Assembly: GCA_023634235.1 (NCBI GenBank)
Contig: JAMKCF010000022.1
Coordinates: 1,612,001-1,676,000, forward strand
Direction: 5' to 3'
Source of the DNA: Pisaster brevispinus
Lineage: Eukaryota > Echinodermata > Asteroidea > Forcipulatida > Asteriidae
Length of the DNA: 64,000 nucleotides
Shown: in pieces, positions 47,028-58,496 of the stretch
How the letters are laid out: each line of letters begins with the position of its first letter
Numbering within the stretch: position 1 is the first letter of the stretch
Notes under the pieces: generated by a model
Databases searched by the model: none
Seen by the model: the letters and a program-made list of their open reading frames with translations, nothing else
What the model was told of the DNA's origin: nothing
Made by a program: the position numbers and the translations under genes

Positions 47028-47164
47028 ATTTCACAAAGATAGTCCTAACTTAGGACTAGTCCTAGGAGTTATTAAAAACTTAAGGCTAGTCCTAAGTTAG
47101 GATGAGTAACTCGTCCTAACTCGAGATAAGACTAGTCTTAACTCTTTGTGAAATCCACCCCTGG
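47028..47164. mobile_element. Hairpin MITE
   Basis: The ends CCAGGGGTCGATTTCACAAAG-like and CTTTGTGAAATCCACCCCTGG-like pair. Inside, TCCTAACTTAGGACTAGTCC and its near-complement CTAGTCCTAAGTTAGGA make a second nested pair, so the element can fold along most of its length. Confidence 0.8.
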
Positions 47165-47313
47165 GCTCAATTTCACAAAGCACTAAGATTCATCTTAAGA
47201 TGAGTTGTAAACATCACCATTGTGATTTCTGTTGTGACATCACACTTTGCTTAGCAATTAAGATTGATACACAGTTAAGATCAATCTCATCTCTTTGTGA
47301 AATCGGCCCCTGG
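47162..47313. mobile_element. Short MITE, directly abutting the previous one
   Basis: Same family as 14977-15127: arms CTCAATTTCACAAAG and CTTTGTGAAATCGGCCCC, with the GACATCACACTTTGCTTAGC centre conserved. It shares outer ends with the preceding hairpin MITE. Confidence 0.8.
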
Positions 47314-50300
47314 GTTCTCATGTGCAATGTTTTGATGTGTGAAGGAAACAACATTATGCACTTTAATGGCGCTCAATATTCCACTATGATTATGATTCTT
47401 AATACAAGAGTAAACCATAATAATAGGACCACTTCACATAATATTTTACCTTGCCACTCTTAACCGTATTATAGTCCCATATCCTTCTATACCAGTGATT
47501 GCCCAAAGGTGAAGGATTCAGAAGGACTGGGGCCAGTAGGCCCACAGTACAAGTGTTTATCACTTGGTCAGGCATTCCAATCTTATCTAAGGTCCAAACA
47601 ATTTGAAGTAATCAGCATAAATTCTCCATACATGTGCCTTTGTCGGCAGTGTATTTAGCTAGCATCATGACAAATTGCCAAATATCCTTATAACAAAAAA
47701 TGGCGAAACAGTTTGTTGTTTAAATTTGTATATGAATTCAGAATAATCTCATCCTCAATGTGTGTATTTTGTGTGTGTGTGTCACTTTTATTGAGATATC
47801 ATAAATACACATGATGACTAAAGCCTAAGTGAAGTTTTACTAGCAGAGCATTATTAACACATCGTCACTTTGTCAGTGCTGGATGCCGTCTGTTTGATAC
47901 TGATGACAAAAAAAGAAACACTATTTTCATCTCCCACTTGATAGTAGTTGCCCGTTTTCATCCTGAGGGCACTTTGTTTTCTCTTCAATCTCTTGCCAGA
48001 CAGGTTGTCTCCTAGCGGCTTAGAGACATCCTGTAATTGTCTCAACCAAACTCTCAATTGATGTGACATTTTCCCTTTTCATATTAAAGCGAAATCGGTG
48101 AATCGGAACTCTCCATCAAAATTATCTTTGATTTACAGGAGTACTTTATAAGGAACAGGGTGCTTGTCTGCACTGCACTGTTTTATTAGAAAATTGATCA
48201 CAGTCAAGTAGCCTCACCTACACGTAATCTCACAAACTGGAAATCAGCCATTTTTATTACATTCCCTTTCTAAAGGTGTAAAATACAGGATAAATTGTTC
48301 TTGCAGCCAAATGGCTCATAATCCATGTATAATATGCATTCACATTCAATATGTTGCTATCATATACACACGTGAATGCATGTTGTAGCTAAATATGGTT
48401 CCTTCTTTTTTTTCTTAAAGTTTGTTAATAACACTTTTTTGGTACTTTAAATGTTTTTAAAATTGTAAATTCAAAATGCAATTCGATCGTTGGACCGCAA
48501 TTTTTTGAATGTTTTAAAATAAACCATAAACATAGTTATTGTGAATGTTGTTTGGTTTTTGCCCCATACGATATGTATTAAACCAAACAATATTTGGTAT
48601 CAAGGACAAAAGGGCCAGAAAACAACAACATAATATTCTTTATCCCCGATGCAAAAATTAACATCTAAACAATATTCAATGTAAACACATATCGATGTTC
48701 CCTCCACCGCTCCACTAAATTCTCTGCTCTCTGTTGGAGGGTAGTGGATTTAGGCAGCCATCCTTCCATGGTGAAACCATGGCTGAACCTTCCTACGTCA
48801 TTTCTATACATTCCTGCTTTACCTAACTACTTATACGCGTCAGTGTGAATTCCCTGGGGGTAAACATACACCCCCCCCCCCCCCAACATAATGCCAAGTA
48901 GATTTTACTACCGCTATAACCCGTGCGATAACTAAGCCTTGTGCAGATAGAGCTGAACCCATATATACCTGTAGGCTTTCTATCACCTCGATAGCAAGAC
49001 TAAAATGTGTACTATATTTGTGACCTTTTCATTCTGCCCTATATTTAATGCTCTGTGAAGATCATTGCTACTGAACTCATCTATCTGCAGGGGGGTTCCA
49101 TAGGATCAAGAAGCGTTCACTTACAGTCACTTTGAATTACCATACAGTTATATTGCCCTGTTGGGATTCTTCTTTCTTTTTTTCGTTTCTTTTTTTTTCT
49201 CTATTCAGTCCGGTGTGTATTTCTTGAGTTTTCTGTATTTTCCTTCCTCCATTCTGCCCTGCGGGATTGGTTATATTGATCTGTCTGCAAGATGACCTTT
49301 CCAGTTTATGTAAATCACTACGAACATTCTCTCTTATTGGGCAGTCGAATCGTTGCATCCATTCATATGCCATGGGGGTATGTCAAGATATGTTCCCCTC
49401 TCTATTCCTGCACAAATTTTCTCCAATTATCTTGGTTTGCCTAACGGCAAAGGTGAAGTCAATACTCGAAGAGAGTTATTTTACCTACTCGCGTTTGAAC
49501 TGTACTGGAAGTTGAAAGGAAGACAATTTACAATGTAGAATAGACTGCGCTCCCACGCATGAGTATTAATTTTCTTATAAATATTCCTACATTGTAGAAA
49601 CAAACTACTTTAGGACTGTGAGATTGAAGCAAAGCCTGCGTTAACTTTTCATTATTTTTAAAATTTTATTTGAGGGACAGATTTTTTAAAACAATAAATT
49701 TCTGGTACGGTAGTTGTCGGGAAACAGTTATTAGAGTTAATGCTGTTTGTCCGATTTTGTGCCAATGTGACCCCAAAATTTTGATTAAAATTTTAAATCG
49801 CTATTTTTATACATTCAAAAGTTATAAGCTTTCAATAAAGGATATAGGCCTATTGTGCATTTTTTTTTTTAATCCACCAATGTTAAGTGTTAGTTAGGTT
49901 AAAACTAAGACTTATTTATTGTCTGGATCCCACCATTATCTCACACCCATCAAACAATTAGCATATTGTTGTATGGAATGTGCATAGTGGCAGTTTTTGT
50001 ATGTTTTTCGATTTGAAACAGCATCATCTGTTAAAATTCGTTCACAGAAAAACATTATAATATTTGTTTTTCTTTCGTTCCAAAAACGCCATGCAACTTT
50101 AACTTCCGATAAATATTTTCGTCTATGAAATAATGTCAAAAACCGGAGAAAATAACATTTTGAAGACCCCCCATAAAACACCATGATTGCTTATTTCGAT
50201 TGTCGTCGTTGAAATAACCTAGTTTTGTTTACGGGTGTACATCAATATTTGGCAAAACTATGGTGTTTTTTAATGCTAAAAACGTGAGCACAAAAACTGA

Positions 50301-50790
50301 TGGCGTGTTCACAGGTTGTTTTTATAATGATGGTATATTCATGGGAAGCTAGCGGATGGGAACGAATTTACTTATTCCGCAAGAGCACTCTCTTCGCGTT
50401 CGTATTTTGAGTTGTAACCAAGGCAGAGTTTCTCCATAGTAAAACCACATCCATTTTAAACAGCTAGTTGAGCGGGGAAAAAATTAACGGGAGTGCTATT
50501 TAAACTTGCTTGTAATGTGTTTGTTTATCAAACCTGAATTTTTCGTAATTATCAATCAAACATTAGGCCCCAAACCAAAAAGGTGAAAAAAGAAAAGAAA
50601 CACTTAAAAATCTGTTTAATCTCATGTGAACTCCTGCATGTGAACTCAATTTCCTTATTGATTGGAAACATTTTAAATGAGTTTCAGCAAAGATCACTTG
50701 TAGCCGTTTTCGTTCACAATATATAGGCCTAGGTTGAAATGGTTGGGCAAAGACGGGAAATATTTGGGAGAGTGTGCCTTTGACGATACA
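47314..50790. other. Intergenic, no supported gene
   Basis: A minus-strand frame at 47854-48069 and one at 49137-49373 were read; neither has a recognisable domain, and the second is Lys/Glu-rich low complexity over a T-rich stretch. A C-run lies near 48871-48885. Nothing else seen. Confidence 0.4.
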
Positions 50791-50794
50791 AGCA

Positions 50795-50966
50795 TTGAAT
50801 TTGGCACACAGTCAGAGCATGTCATTAGACCATCGCAGATTTGAATGTCAAAAGTTTCCAAAATGGCTGCCATTTCTTGTTATTCTACCATCATTTTTTG
50901 CAAATCTGGGATGACCCTAGAGCCAAACATCTTTCTCGTGACATACTCTGACTGTGTGCCGAATTG
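50795..50966. mobile_element. MITE with GAATTTGGCACACAGTCAGAG ends, copy 1
   Basis: The left arm AATTTGGCACACAGTCAGAG is mirrored by CTCTGACTGTGTGCCGAATT with one mismatch. Homology with the copy at 55130-55336 extends outward to CACCTGCCGTACTG-like sequence past the right arm, so the true element may be near 50755-51020. Confidence 0.8.
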
Positions 50967-53900
50967 CATACGCTTGTTATCAGCAAAGGCGCAATCCTAT
51001 CACATACCTGCCGTACTGTAAAGTATTTTGCATTGGGGAAGATATTCAGGTTGGCTACATCTTCTGGGGGTGGTCATCGTTTACAGGTTGAATGTTGGTA
51101 TGTTGGCGTTCATTCTAAATAACAATTTATGTAAAGAATAGATGTCCAATAGACTACGTGATTTTCTTTAAATCCTCTTAAAAAGAGAGGATTTAACCAA
51201 TATCCAGAATTCCACATTGCACGCAATTCTGTCCCGGTAGTTTTTAGAGTGTGGTTGAACCATAGCTTCCGGTACTCCGGTCATTTTTAAATTTTAGAAA
51301 CGATATACCAAATTAGGCTTCAATAGACCTTTTTATCTTAACTCCCTTCCATTTCTGAAAGATTTATTATTATTTGTGTTTTTCAATTAATTGTTTACTA
51401 ATTTATGAAACTCTTTACCCCAAGTGTCATAAGCCTTCATTGACAGTTTCTGACACAATCCTTGCCTTGGCTAATACAGAACTTTGATTTCCGAACACAC
51501 AATATATCTAAACGCAAAACAAATGATTTGTTCACCATGTGAAAATGTTACCAGCGTTTGCAGTAGGGCCTGGTTCCCCGCTCGATTGTTCCCCTAAGCA
51601 GAAACAAGCAACATTTTCTGCCCCATCAAACACCTCAAGTCAGTCTCTTGACACATTAATTAACAACAAAATATCCCCTTCAAAGGTAACTTGTCTGTTT
51701 TGTTTTGGCATTCTGCCGTAGGACGAATGGTTTTAAAAAGGACCTTCGCACACCAATCCTTCTGCATACGATTGCACATGTTCTTATTCAAGCATGGGAT
51801 TCAACATTGTACACTGTCAAAACAATTATTATTATACTATACACTGAGCCAATGTGTAGACCTTTCAAAACGTAGACACGGCCTCTTAGAATTGTCTGTC
51901 ACAAAATTAAATTTGTTTCCGTGTAGGTAATGACTCCTTCAGTTGAGGCACTCTTGATTTTAATGAAAGGATGGAGAGCTCATTCCCTGTACACGCAGAC
52001 CATAAGGAATTTTTTCAATCTGTATGTAACCTCAGATAACCTTGTAACTAAATTGGTGTGATATGAACATTTACATATCCTCTCATAGCAGGTACGTTAT
52101 TGCTTTCATTAATTAATCTTTTGTATTTTTTTACAGTTGTATTTTAAAGGGGACTCTAACTTCAAAACAGGTTAAAATAAAATGTGGTTTTTAGGGGAGT
52201 GTCTTTGGTTTTTGTTTTCAGAAAAAGGACAATTGAAGAACCATTAGTTCAAATGGTTTTTTATGTGAATGGCGTCGGTTAAAGTTTACAATTTGAAATA
52301 CCCAGTCATTTTAAAAATTCCAGCACCGCAAGTCTCACACTTGGGAACATTTGGGGCTTGTCCCAAGCTATATACCTTATATTGATCCACGCTAAAGATA
52401 TTTTGACGCCATTTATTATGGTTTGAAGGTAGGCCTAGGCCTATAAACAGACGTAAAATAGCCACTTGTACAAACTTTGTTTGTTTTTAATGCAAGCTCC
52501 TTTATAGTAGGCTACTCGAGATGTTACCTCTTTGAATTTTTACCTTCAGCATAATTTCCGCTCACTGCAGTTCCGTCTTATAGGTAAAATTTGCTAACAA
52601 TAACAGCGGAATTGTCCGCTTCCGTATGTTTCGATTTTCGGTTGTACTGTTAACGATGAATAATTATTAATAAGTCTAATCACAAAAATGGGGAAAGTGT
52701 TTAGGCCCTACTTATAAAATTCAGCATACAGTTATAGGCAAAACCACTGTAAGTTCTAAAAGATCGAGAATTTGTAATAGCCGTGAACCAAGTTTCAAGA
52801 GTGACTGGTAATTTTGTCAGTTTAATCTTTTTTACGCGTTTATAATTACATTCCCTTCTCTGTGAATGTGTGTACATGTACATCTCCGTGCAGTCAGACG
52901 TAATTTCTGTCAATATTTATTGGCGCGAACAATGAGTACAACAAAAAGTGAATTTCCTGAGGGACTATACAAGAGTTAAGATGCAACATTGAGGGTTGCT
53001 ATGCTACTGCAGGCAATTTGAGCGCTTGTTTATGGGCTGTACGAATGTTTAAAGATAATGAAATTAAACACAGAACGCAGTCTTTAGTTATTTTTTACAA
53101 ATTTGATCAGAGGACAATAGTGATAGGTACGCATCGATTTGTATTCAAGTAACGTTTTGTTGTTTGTGCAGTCACCACCCAATAAGCTTTAGAACAACTT
53201 GCATATCTTTTATTTTGATTGTTTTGTTTATTTTTTGTTCTTTCTCGAATTTGCATGCGTTTCAAAGTGTTCAAATTAAACTTTACAGCTGATACCTTTC
53301 CCGGTAAATAGGAAGGGGGCAACGAGCACGGGAGTATTGTTTTAAGATTTTAGGTCGGATTCTTCTTTTCTTTCACAGCTTCGGCTATCACTTCGCAAAA
53401 ATATGCCTGTAATCGATCATTGTAATCGATCATTGTCACCCACATCGAAATAGGTCCTCGGGATATTGTATAATCTTTCAGGCCCAAAAGTTCCTTCTTG
53501 TGGCCCGTCTTAAAGGGATTGTGCGATTGAGAATTATTTATCTTGATGCAGTCGTCTCATTCAACTCAATGTAACCAAACCGAGGCTGCGAGGTAAAATA
53601 GTCTGGTCCCTTTTCGGTGTTATGAGAACCATTTCTGTATACAGACAGGGAACTAGGCGGTGATAATGGCCTATTATGGTGTGGGCAAACTCGACCGCAG
53701 AAAAGAAAACCTTTGGTTCTAAATATTTAGAAGCGATGTTAAAAACATTAATATGAAATTGCAAGACTAGCCTATCACACAAAAGCGTTTAAGTGTAAAA
53801 GTGGTCATCCTGTAAAATAATGTTTCAAGTCTTTATGAAATCAAACAAACTCATCTTTTTTTTTTTAGGGATACAATTGTCTTTAATTTCCTGTTCGTCT

Positions 53901-55129
53901 GGGAACGTTTTTAAAAATCTAACTTAAACAGATGTTTTCAAAGTACATAATAGATGCTCACATTTTGTGTTGCCTTGTTTGCAATATACTTTTTTTTTTT
54001 ACTTGGTTTTTTATTTCGGTATAAATTGTCATTCAATCATTTTTTAAAAGCCTGTCAATTACACTGGATCGGTAGCTCCAGCTCCTGTTGATACGCCCCC
54101 ATGGTAACATTTATTGGTCAGGTTCATTGTCATGTAGAATCCCTTGAGAGAGTGTAAAATTACCAGTGAGATATTGAAACTCACGGAGTAGACATCTATA
54201 AAGGGGCACAGTGCTTTCGAATCTCTCAAACTTTAGCTGTTTGGAATTGTTCCTTATCCTTTTCATGAGTTGTTCGTGCACAAAGACACCTACAGTGATT
54301 TGAAAATAGTGATATAAAAAAAACCTCATCAATTTGCCTCTTGAAATACAACCTGATGGGGAACATACGGCCGCCATATTCTCGAGTCAAAAATTTGGTT
54401 CTACAAAATATTGGACCGTGTTCTGTCATGAAATTACACGAAAACCACATAACTTCAAGGGATATTTATGTGAGTCACTGTTGTCCACTTTCAAAATGTC
54501 TTTTAAACCATATTCATTTCAAAATAAACGCTTTTTATAGCCCAAAGAGCCCAACCCGAAAGGCAACGCCCTTTAAGGCTGGTGCCTTAGGCTTGGGGAG
54601 GTGCCGATAAGTAAATGCTTCAAGTGAAACAGGGAGCCGCCCCAGAACCTTTCCAGAAGTTTTCACAAGACAATCCTGTGTCTATGAAACTTGATACCCG
54701 AGTATTTCAGCTGAAGAAGTTATCTCTGTTTCTGTCGGTTGTGGCGCACTGATGAGAGAGATCAATGTAATTTGAAACCCTTTTTCTACTGAAAAAAAAA
54801 AATAATAATTGGGGGAAATATTTAAATTAAATGAGGTATCGGAGAGCAGTTGAAAGTGTTTGTGTCACAAGGTGACCGTGGAGGTAGAAACATGGAGGAA
54901 GGCATTCCTTCATGGTAGAAAATAGTACCAGGGTGGTTTATTAAAGGAATTGTTGTACAAAAAGATAACATTTAAAGAGTTGATAAATGTTTAGTTTTCA
55001 GAAAAAGTCTCCCATAGGCTTAGGCCTACATTTGAAAATTTAGTTGAGATGAATATTCACTTTCTCTCATCCTTTTTTTATAGAGGATTTATTTGGAGGA
55101 ATTGTGTCTTTTTATGATGTAATTTGGCA
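50967..55129. other. Intergenic, no gene seen
   Basis: Only short frames without domains. A short near-palindrome, TTAAATCCTCTTAAAAAGAGAGGATTTAA-type, lies at 51170-51197. A tandem doublet of TGTAATCGATCAT is at 53411-53436. Confidence 0.4.
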
Positions 55130-55336
55130 CACAATCAGAGTGCAAGAGAAAGATATTTGGCTTTAATAGGACCATCGCAGATTTGTCGTTTGAAATAATA
55201 TAGGTAGAATAATAGGCAATTTTCAAAATAGCTATCGTTGGTTGTTATTCTATGATCTTTATTGTTTTCAAATGAAAAAACCGGGTTGGCCCTATAGCCA
55301 AACATCTTTCTCATGACTCTGACTGTGTGCCAAATT
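55130..55336. mobile_element. MITE, copy 2
   Basis: Arms AATTTGGCACACAATCAGAG and CTCTGACTGTGTGCCAAATT. The interior shares ACCATCGCAGATTTG and AGCCAAACATCTTTCTC with copy 1. Confidence 0.8.
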
Positions 55337-56111
55337 CAAGGCTTCATAAAAATGCAAAATCCCATCACCTACACCTGCCGTACTGATGCTATTATCCTTT
55401 ATGCATAAGTTCTATTAACTTCTTATTTTTAATGAGAAACTGTCCATCAAAAGTCCACGAATACATCGATTATCAGCAGGAAAACGTTGGTGGCGCTGTT
55501 GCTCTTCTTATGGTCGGATAAGTGTTTATTTCCCCACCAGACGCTTAGTCGTAGTGCCATTTCAACGAGAGAGAGAGAGAAAAAACTCCCTTGATTTAAT
55601 GAAGCAACTTGTATGAGGCATTCATTCAACACGCGTTATTTACTCAGCGTGGTTAACCCCACATTTCAAAACATAGCAGGAGCGTTTTTCTACCAGTAAT
55701 TTTTGGAGGGAAACATAATCAAGTTGAGCCATACTTCACCAAAGGCCATTAGCAACTTGACTACAATAAATAAACAGTGGACACGGCGGTAAAAGGACAG
55801 AGGAAACCAAAGCAGGAGAAGAGAGAGAAAGTCTGGGACCAAAAGAAGGTGAGGTGGTGATGCGGTTGAGGTAATTGCTGGATGACACCATGACAACCAC
55901 CGTTTAACGTTGACCAATGATATTTGGCAAGTCTTGGAGACAAACGCGAATCATGTTTTAATCTGTTGGCACTCCCGCCATTTGATATCACCCCTCTACT
56001 GTCCTTATATTTTTGTCATCTTGAGACAGAGGCCCAATGTCATGTCTCTGCTTACCGCCAAGCTCTGCGATAGCAATCACAATTTATCACATACAGAGCA
56101 AGCGCCGTATT

Positions 56112-56471
56112 CAAGGGCGTCGATCGCTACTGAAAAGTAGAGGGGACGGGCGAGCAAGTCTTGAAAAAATACATCTTACATAATAAGCCCAAAATACCAT
56201 TCCGCGCGTGGTCCATCAGAAAAAAAGGATGAAAATGAAAAAAAAAACAATTCACCGTTTGGAATTGTTCGCTATTTTTTTATTTGAACAAATATTGTAA
56301 TGAAATATGAAATCAAGAAAATGGTGTTTATGTTTATACTTTGTTGCATATTTCTAATGAACAGTCAATCCAAAAGTGGGGGGGGGGGACATCTGATATG
56401 CTGTCCCCTCCAGTCTAAAAAGTGAGGGGACATGCCCCCCCCCCCCCGTCCCCCACCCATCGACGCCCTTG
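56112..56471. mobile_element. MITE with 8-bp TSD and CAAGGGCGTCGAT ends
   Basis: The end CAAGGGCGTCGAT is exactly mirrored at 56459-56471. GCCGTATT flanks both sides (56104-56111 and 56472-56479), a perfect 8-bp duplication. Subterminal GGGGACGGG and CCCGTCCCC are also mirrored. The size and duplication suit a hAT-type non-autonomous element. Confidence 0.9.
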
Positions 56472-57904
56472 GCCGTATTTCTGCGCTATCTGTGTAAATG
56501 AAGAATGCCTTGTACTTGTAATAGTAACGTGCAGACGACTACGCAGGCACACACGCAGAAATCCCCTGCTTCCGTAAGCGCCGATTCTTTGCTTGCGGTA
56601 AGTAGATCCATGAAGTTGGGCCTGATAAAATAAAAGGAAATTTAATACTAGACATTTTTTGAAAGATAAATTAATTATAATTCTGTATGTACTTTATCGA
56701 CTGATTTATCATTAATGGATCTTTCGAACTTAGCTCTTTACAGATAAAAAAATTTTCTCTAAAAGAAATAAAACATTGATCCTACGTATCAGAAACACTT
56801 CGATTTTGAAAAACCCCACAAAAAACTTCGGAAGTAATCCAATTCAGCTGATCAGCTTTTGATTTCTCATTACCTCATTTCAAAAACAGTGTTCCCTGCT
56901 TCTCAGTTGCAGGAAAATATGTTAACTATCAGATGGGTGGTTTTGATTGTATCTAAATTCTCCTAACCTTTAAACTTTAGACAAAAATCTCTCTTTCGTG
57001 TCTTCCATTCTCTTTCAGGGATTTTGTACTCTCCAGAAAAGCAACATCGCCCATCATTCACAATCCCACCGGGTAAACACTCATTTTGTTGATTGCACCT
57101 CATATGTTTTGTGAGTGAACCTCCCCTTCAAAATAATTAGTCTCATCCCTTAAGTCAGAACTCCACATTATTGGTCATACTTTAGCCAAAGAGAAGGGTC
57201 GATGCTTTTGTTATGCAAATGAGAAATACATGCAGCAGAAAGCATGAGGTGATGTTGTCGGCTGCTCGTGTCTCAAGAAAAATGGACGAATTTGACAAGT
57301 CTCCATGAATTTTCCTCCAACAAAGTTGGGATTTCTGCCGCAATTCTGAAGATAAACCGGTAAAATAAATACAACGGTGAGTTGAGTATTTCCTTTCTGA
57401 AGAATTATAGTATTGAGAAGGTTTTTTGTTCACATATTTTAGAGAAATTTGGGGGTGTTTTCGGCACCAGGCGCCAACCTTTAAAAACCAAAACGTGCGG
57501 TCAAAATGACTTGATTCCGCTATTCTGACGCCATGCTGGAAATTGCGGTGTAAGCTGGTGGGATGAAAATTCTGTAAATTCTTTTAAAGTATCAAACAAG
57601 AAAATAATGTTACTACACCTTTGAAGTGGAAGGAGCGGGCCTAGTGCGTGCTAGCCCCATAAAATAGTGCGTGAACGAGCTTGCTCAAAATTGTTTTAAT
57701 GTCATGAATGTGCTCTCCATAATTAGGCAATGGTTAACAAAAATGGGCCCGGACGTGTGGCCAAGGATTCAGAGCTTGGCATTACAAAAGGGGCTTAATG
57801 CTTGCATGTTTGCCATATCAATGTTATTTAAAAAGGCTTGTGTGAGAGTCGGTTGTCTTGGTGTATCACTGTAGTACTAGGTATTAGCATTAGTAGACAA
57901 GTCT

Positions 57905-58006
57905 GAGTTACTGGACCCGACAATGCTTTTTTAACACTTGGTGTCTTGCAAATGCCACTTACTAGTGTTCAATTTTTTACAAGTTTGCTGTTGGGTCCAG
58001 TAACTC
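57905..58006. repeat. Inverted repeat / short MITE
   Basis: GAGTTACTGGACCCGACA pairs with TGTTGGGTCCAGTAACTC, with one mismatch across 18 bp and a spacer of about 66 bases. No target duplication is evident. Confidence 0.65.
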
Positions 58007-58496
58007 GCACTGCATGTGTACAACTCAGCCTAAGCTGAAATTGATTCAAAAATTGCTTTTCGCAGGGACCACCTTTAATTTCATGAGGCAAGCAGTGTGT
58101 TTAGAAATAATAACGATAAATTTAGACACCAAACAGGTGTGAGGTTGCCTGACTATTTATTGTTAATGTTACTTTAATTGTTAGTTTCCAAACTTGGCAT
58201 AGCACAGCACATTTCCCATAAATTCTGGAAAAAAATCCCATATTGAACACTCGTGTGCAGTTCACCTCTTTGATAAATTCTGAACAATTCTAAAAATCTC
58301 CTCGAGCAACTTGTAGACCATTGTGGTTGTAAAAATTGTTTCATTGATCTTTTTAACGAATTAATAAGGTAAATAAGATGGACAAATAGTGGAGGCCATA
58401 TTACAGGTTTGACACTTACTCCTTTTTCCATCTCCACCAGTGATATCTGCCTGTCCAAAATGTAGATGTCTGAGAGCTGCAAGTACTTATTATCAG

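Noticed and set aside
47854..48069. 71-codon minus-strand frame
   Set aside because: Possible last exon, but no partner exon, domain or strong acceptor was found.
49137..49373. Lys/Glu-rich minus-strand frame
   Set aside because: Low-complexity translation of a T-rich stretch.
56545..57060. 5' exons of the right-hand candidate gene
   Set aside because: A GTAAGT at 56599 and a TTTCAG near 57018 could mark non-coding exons, but nothing links them to the modules at 58.5 kb.
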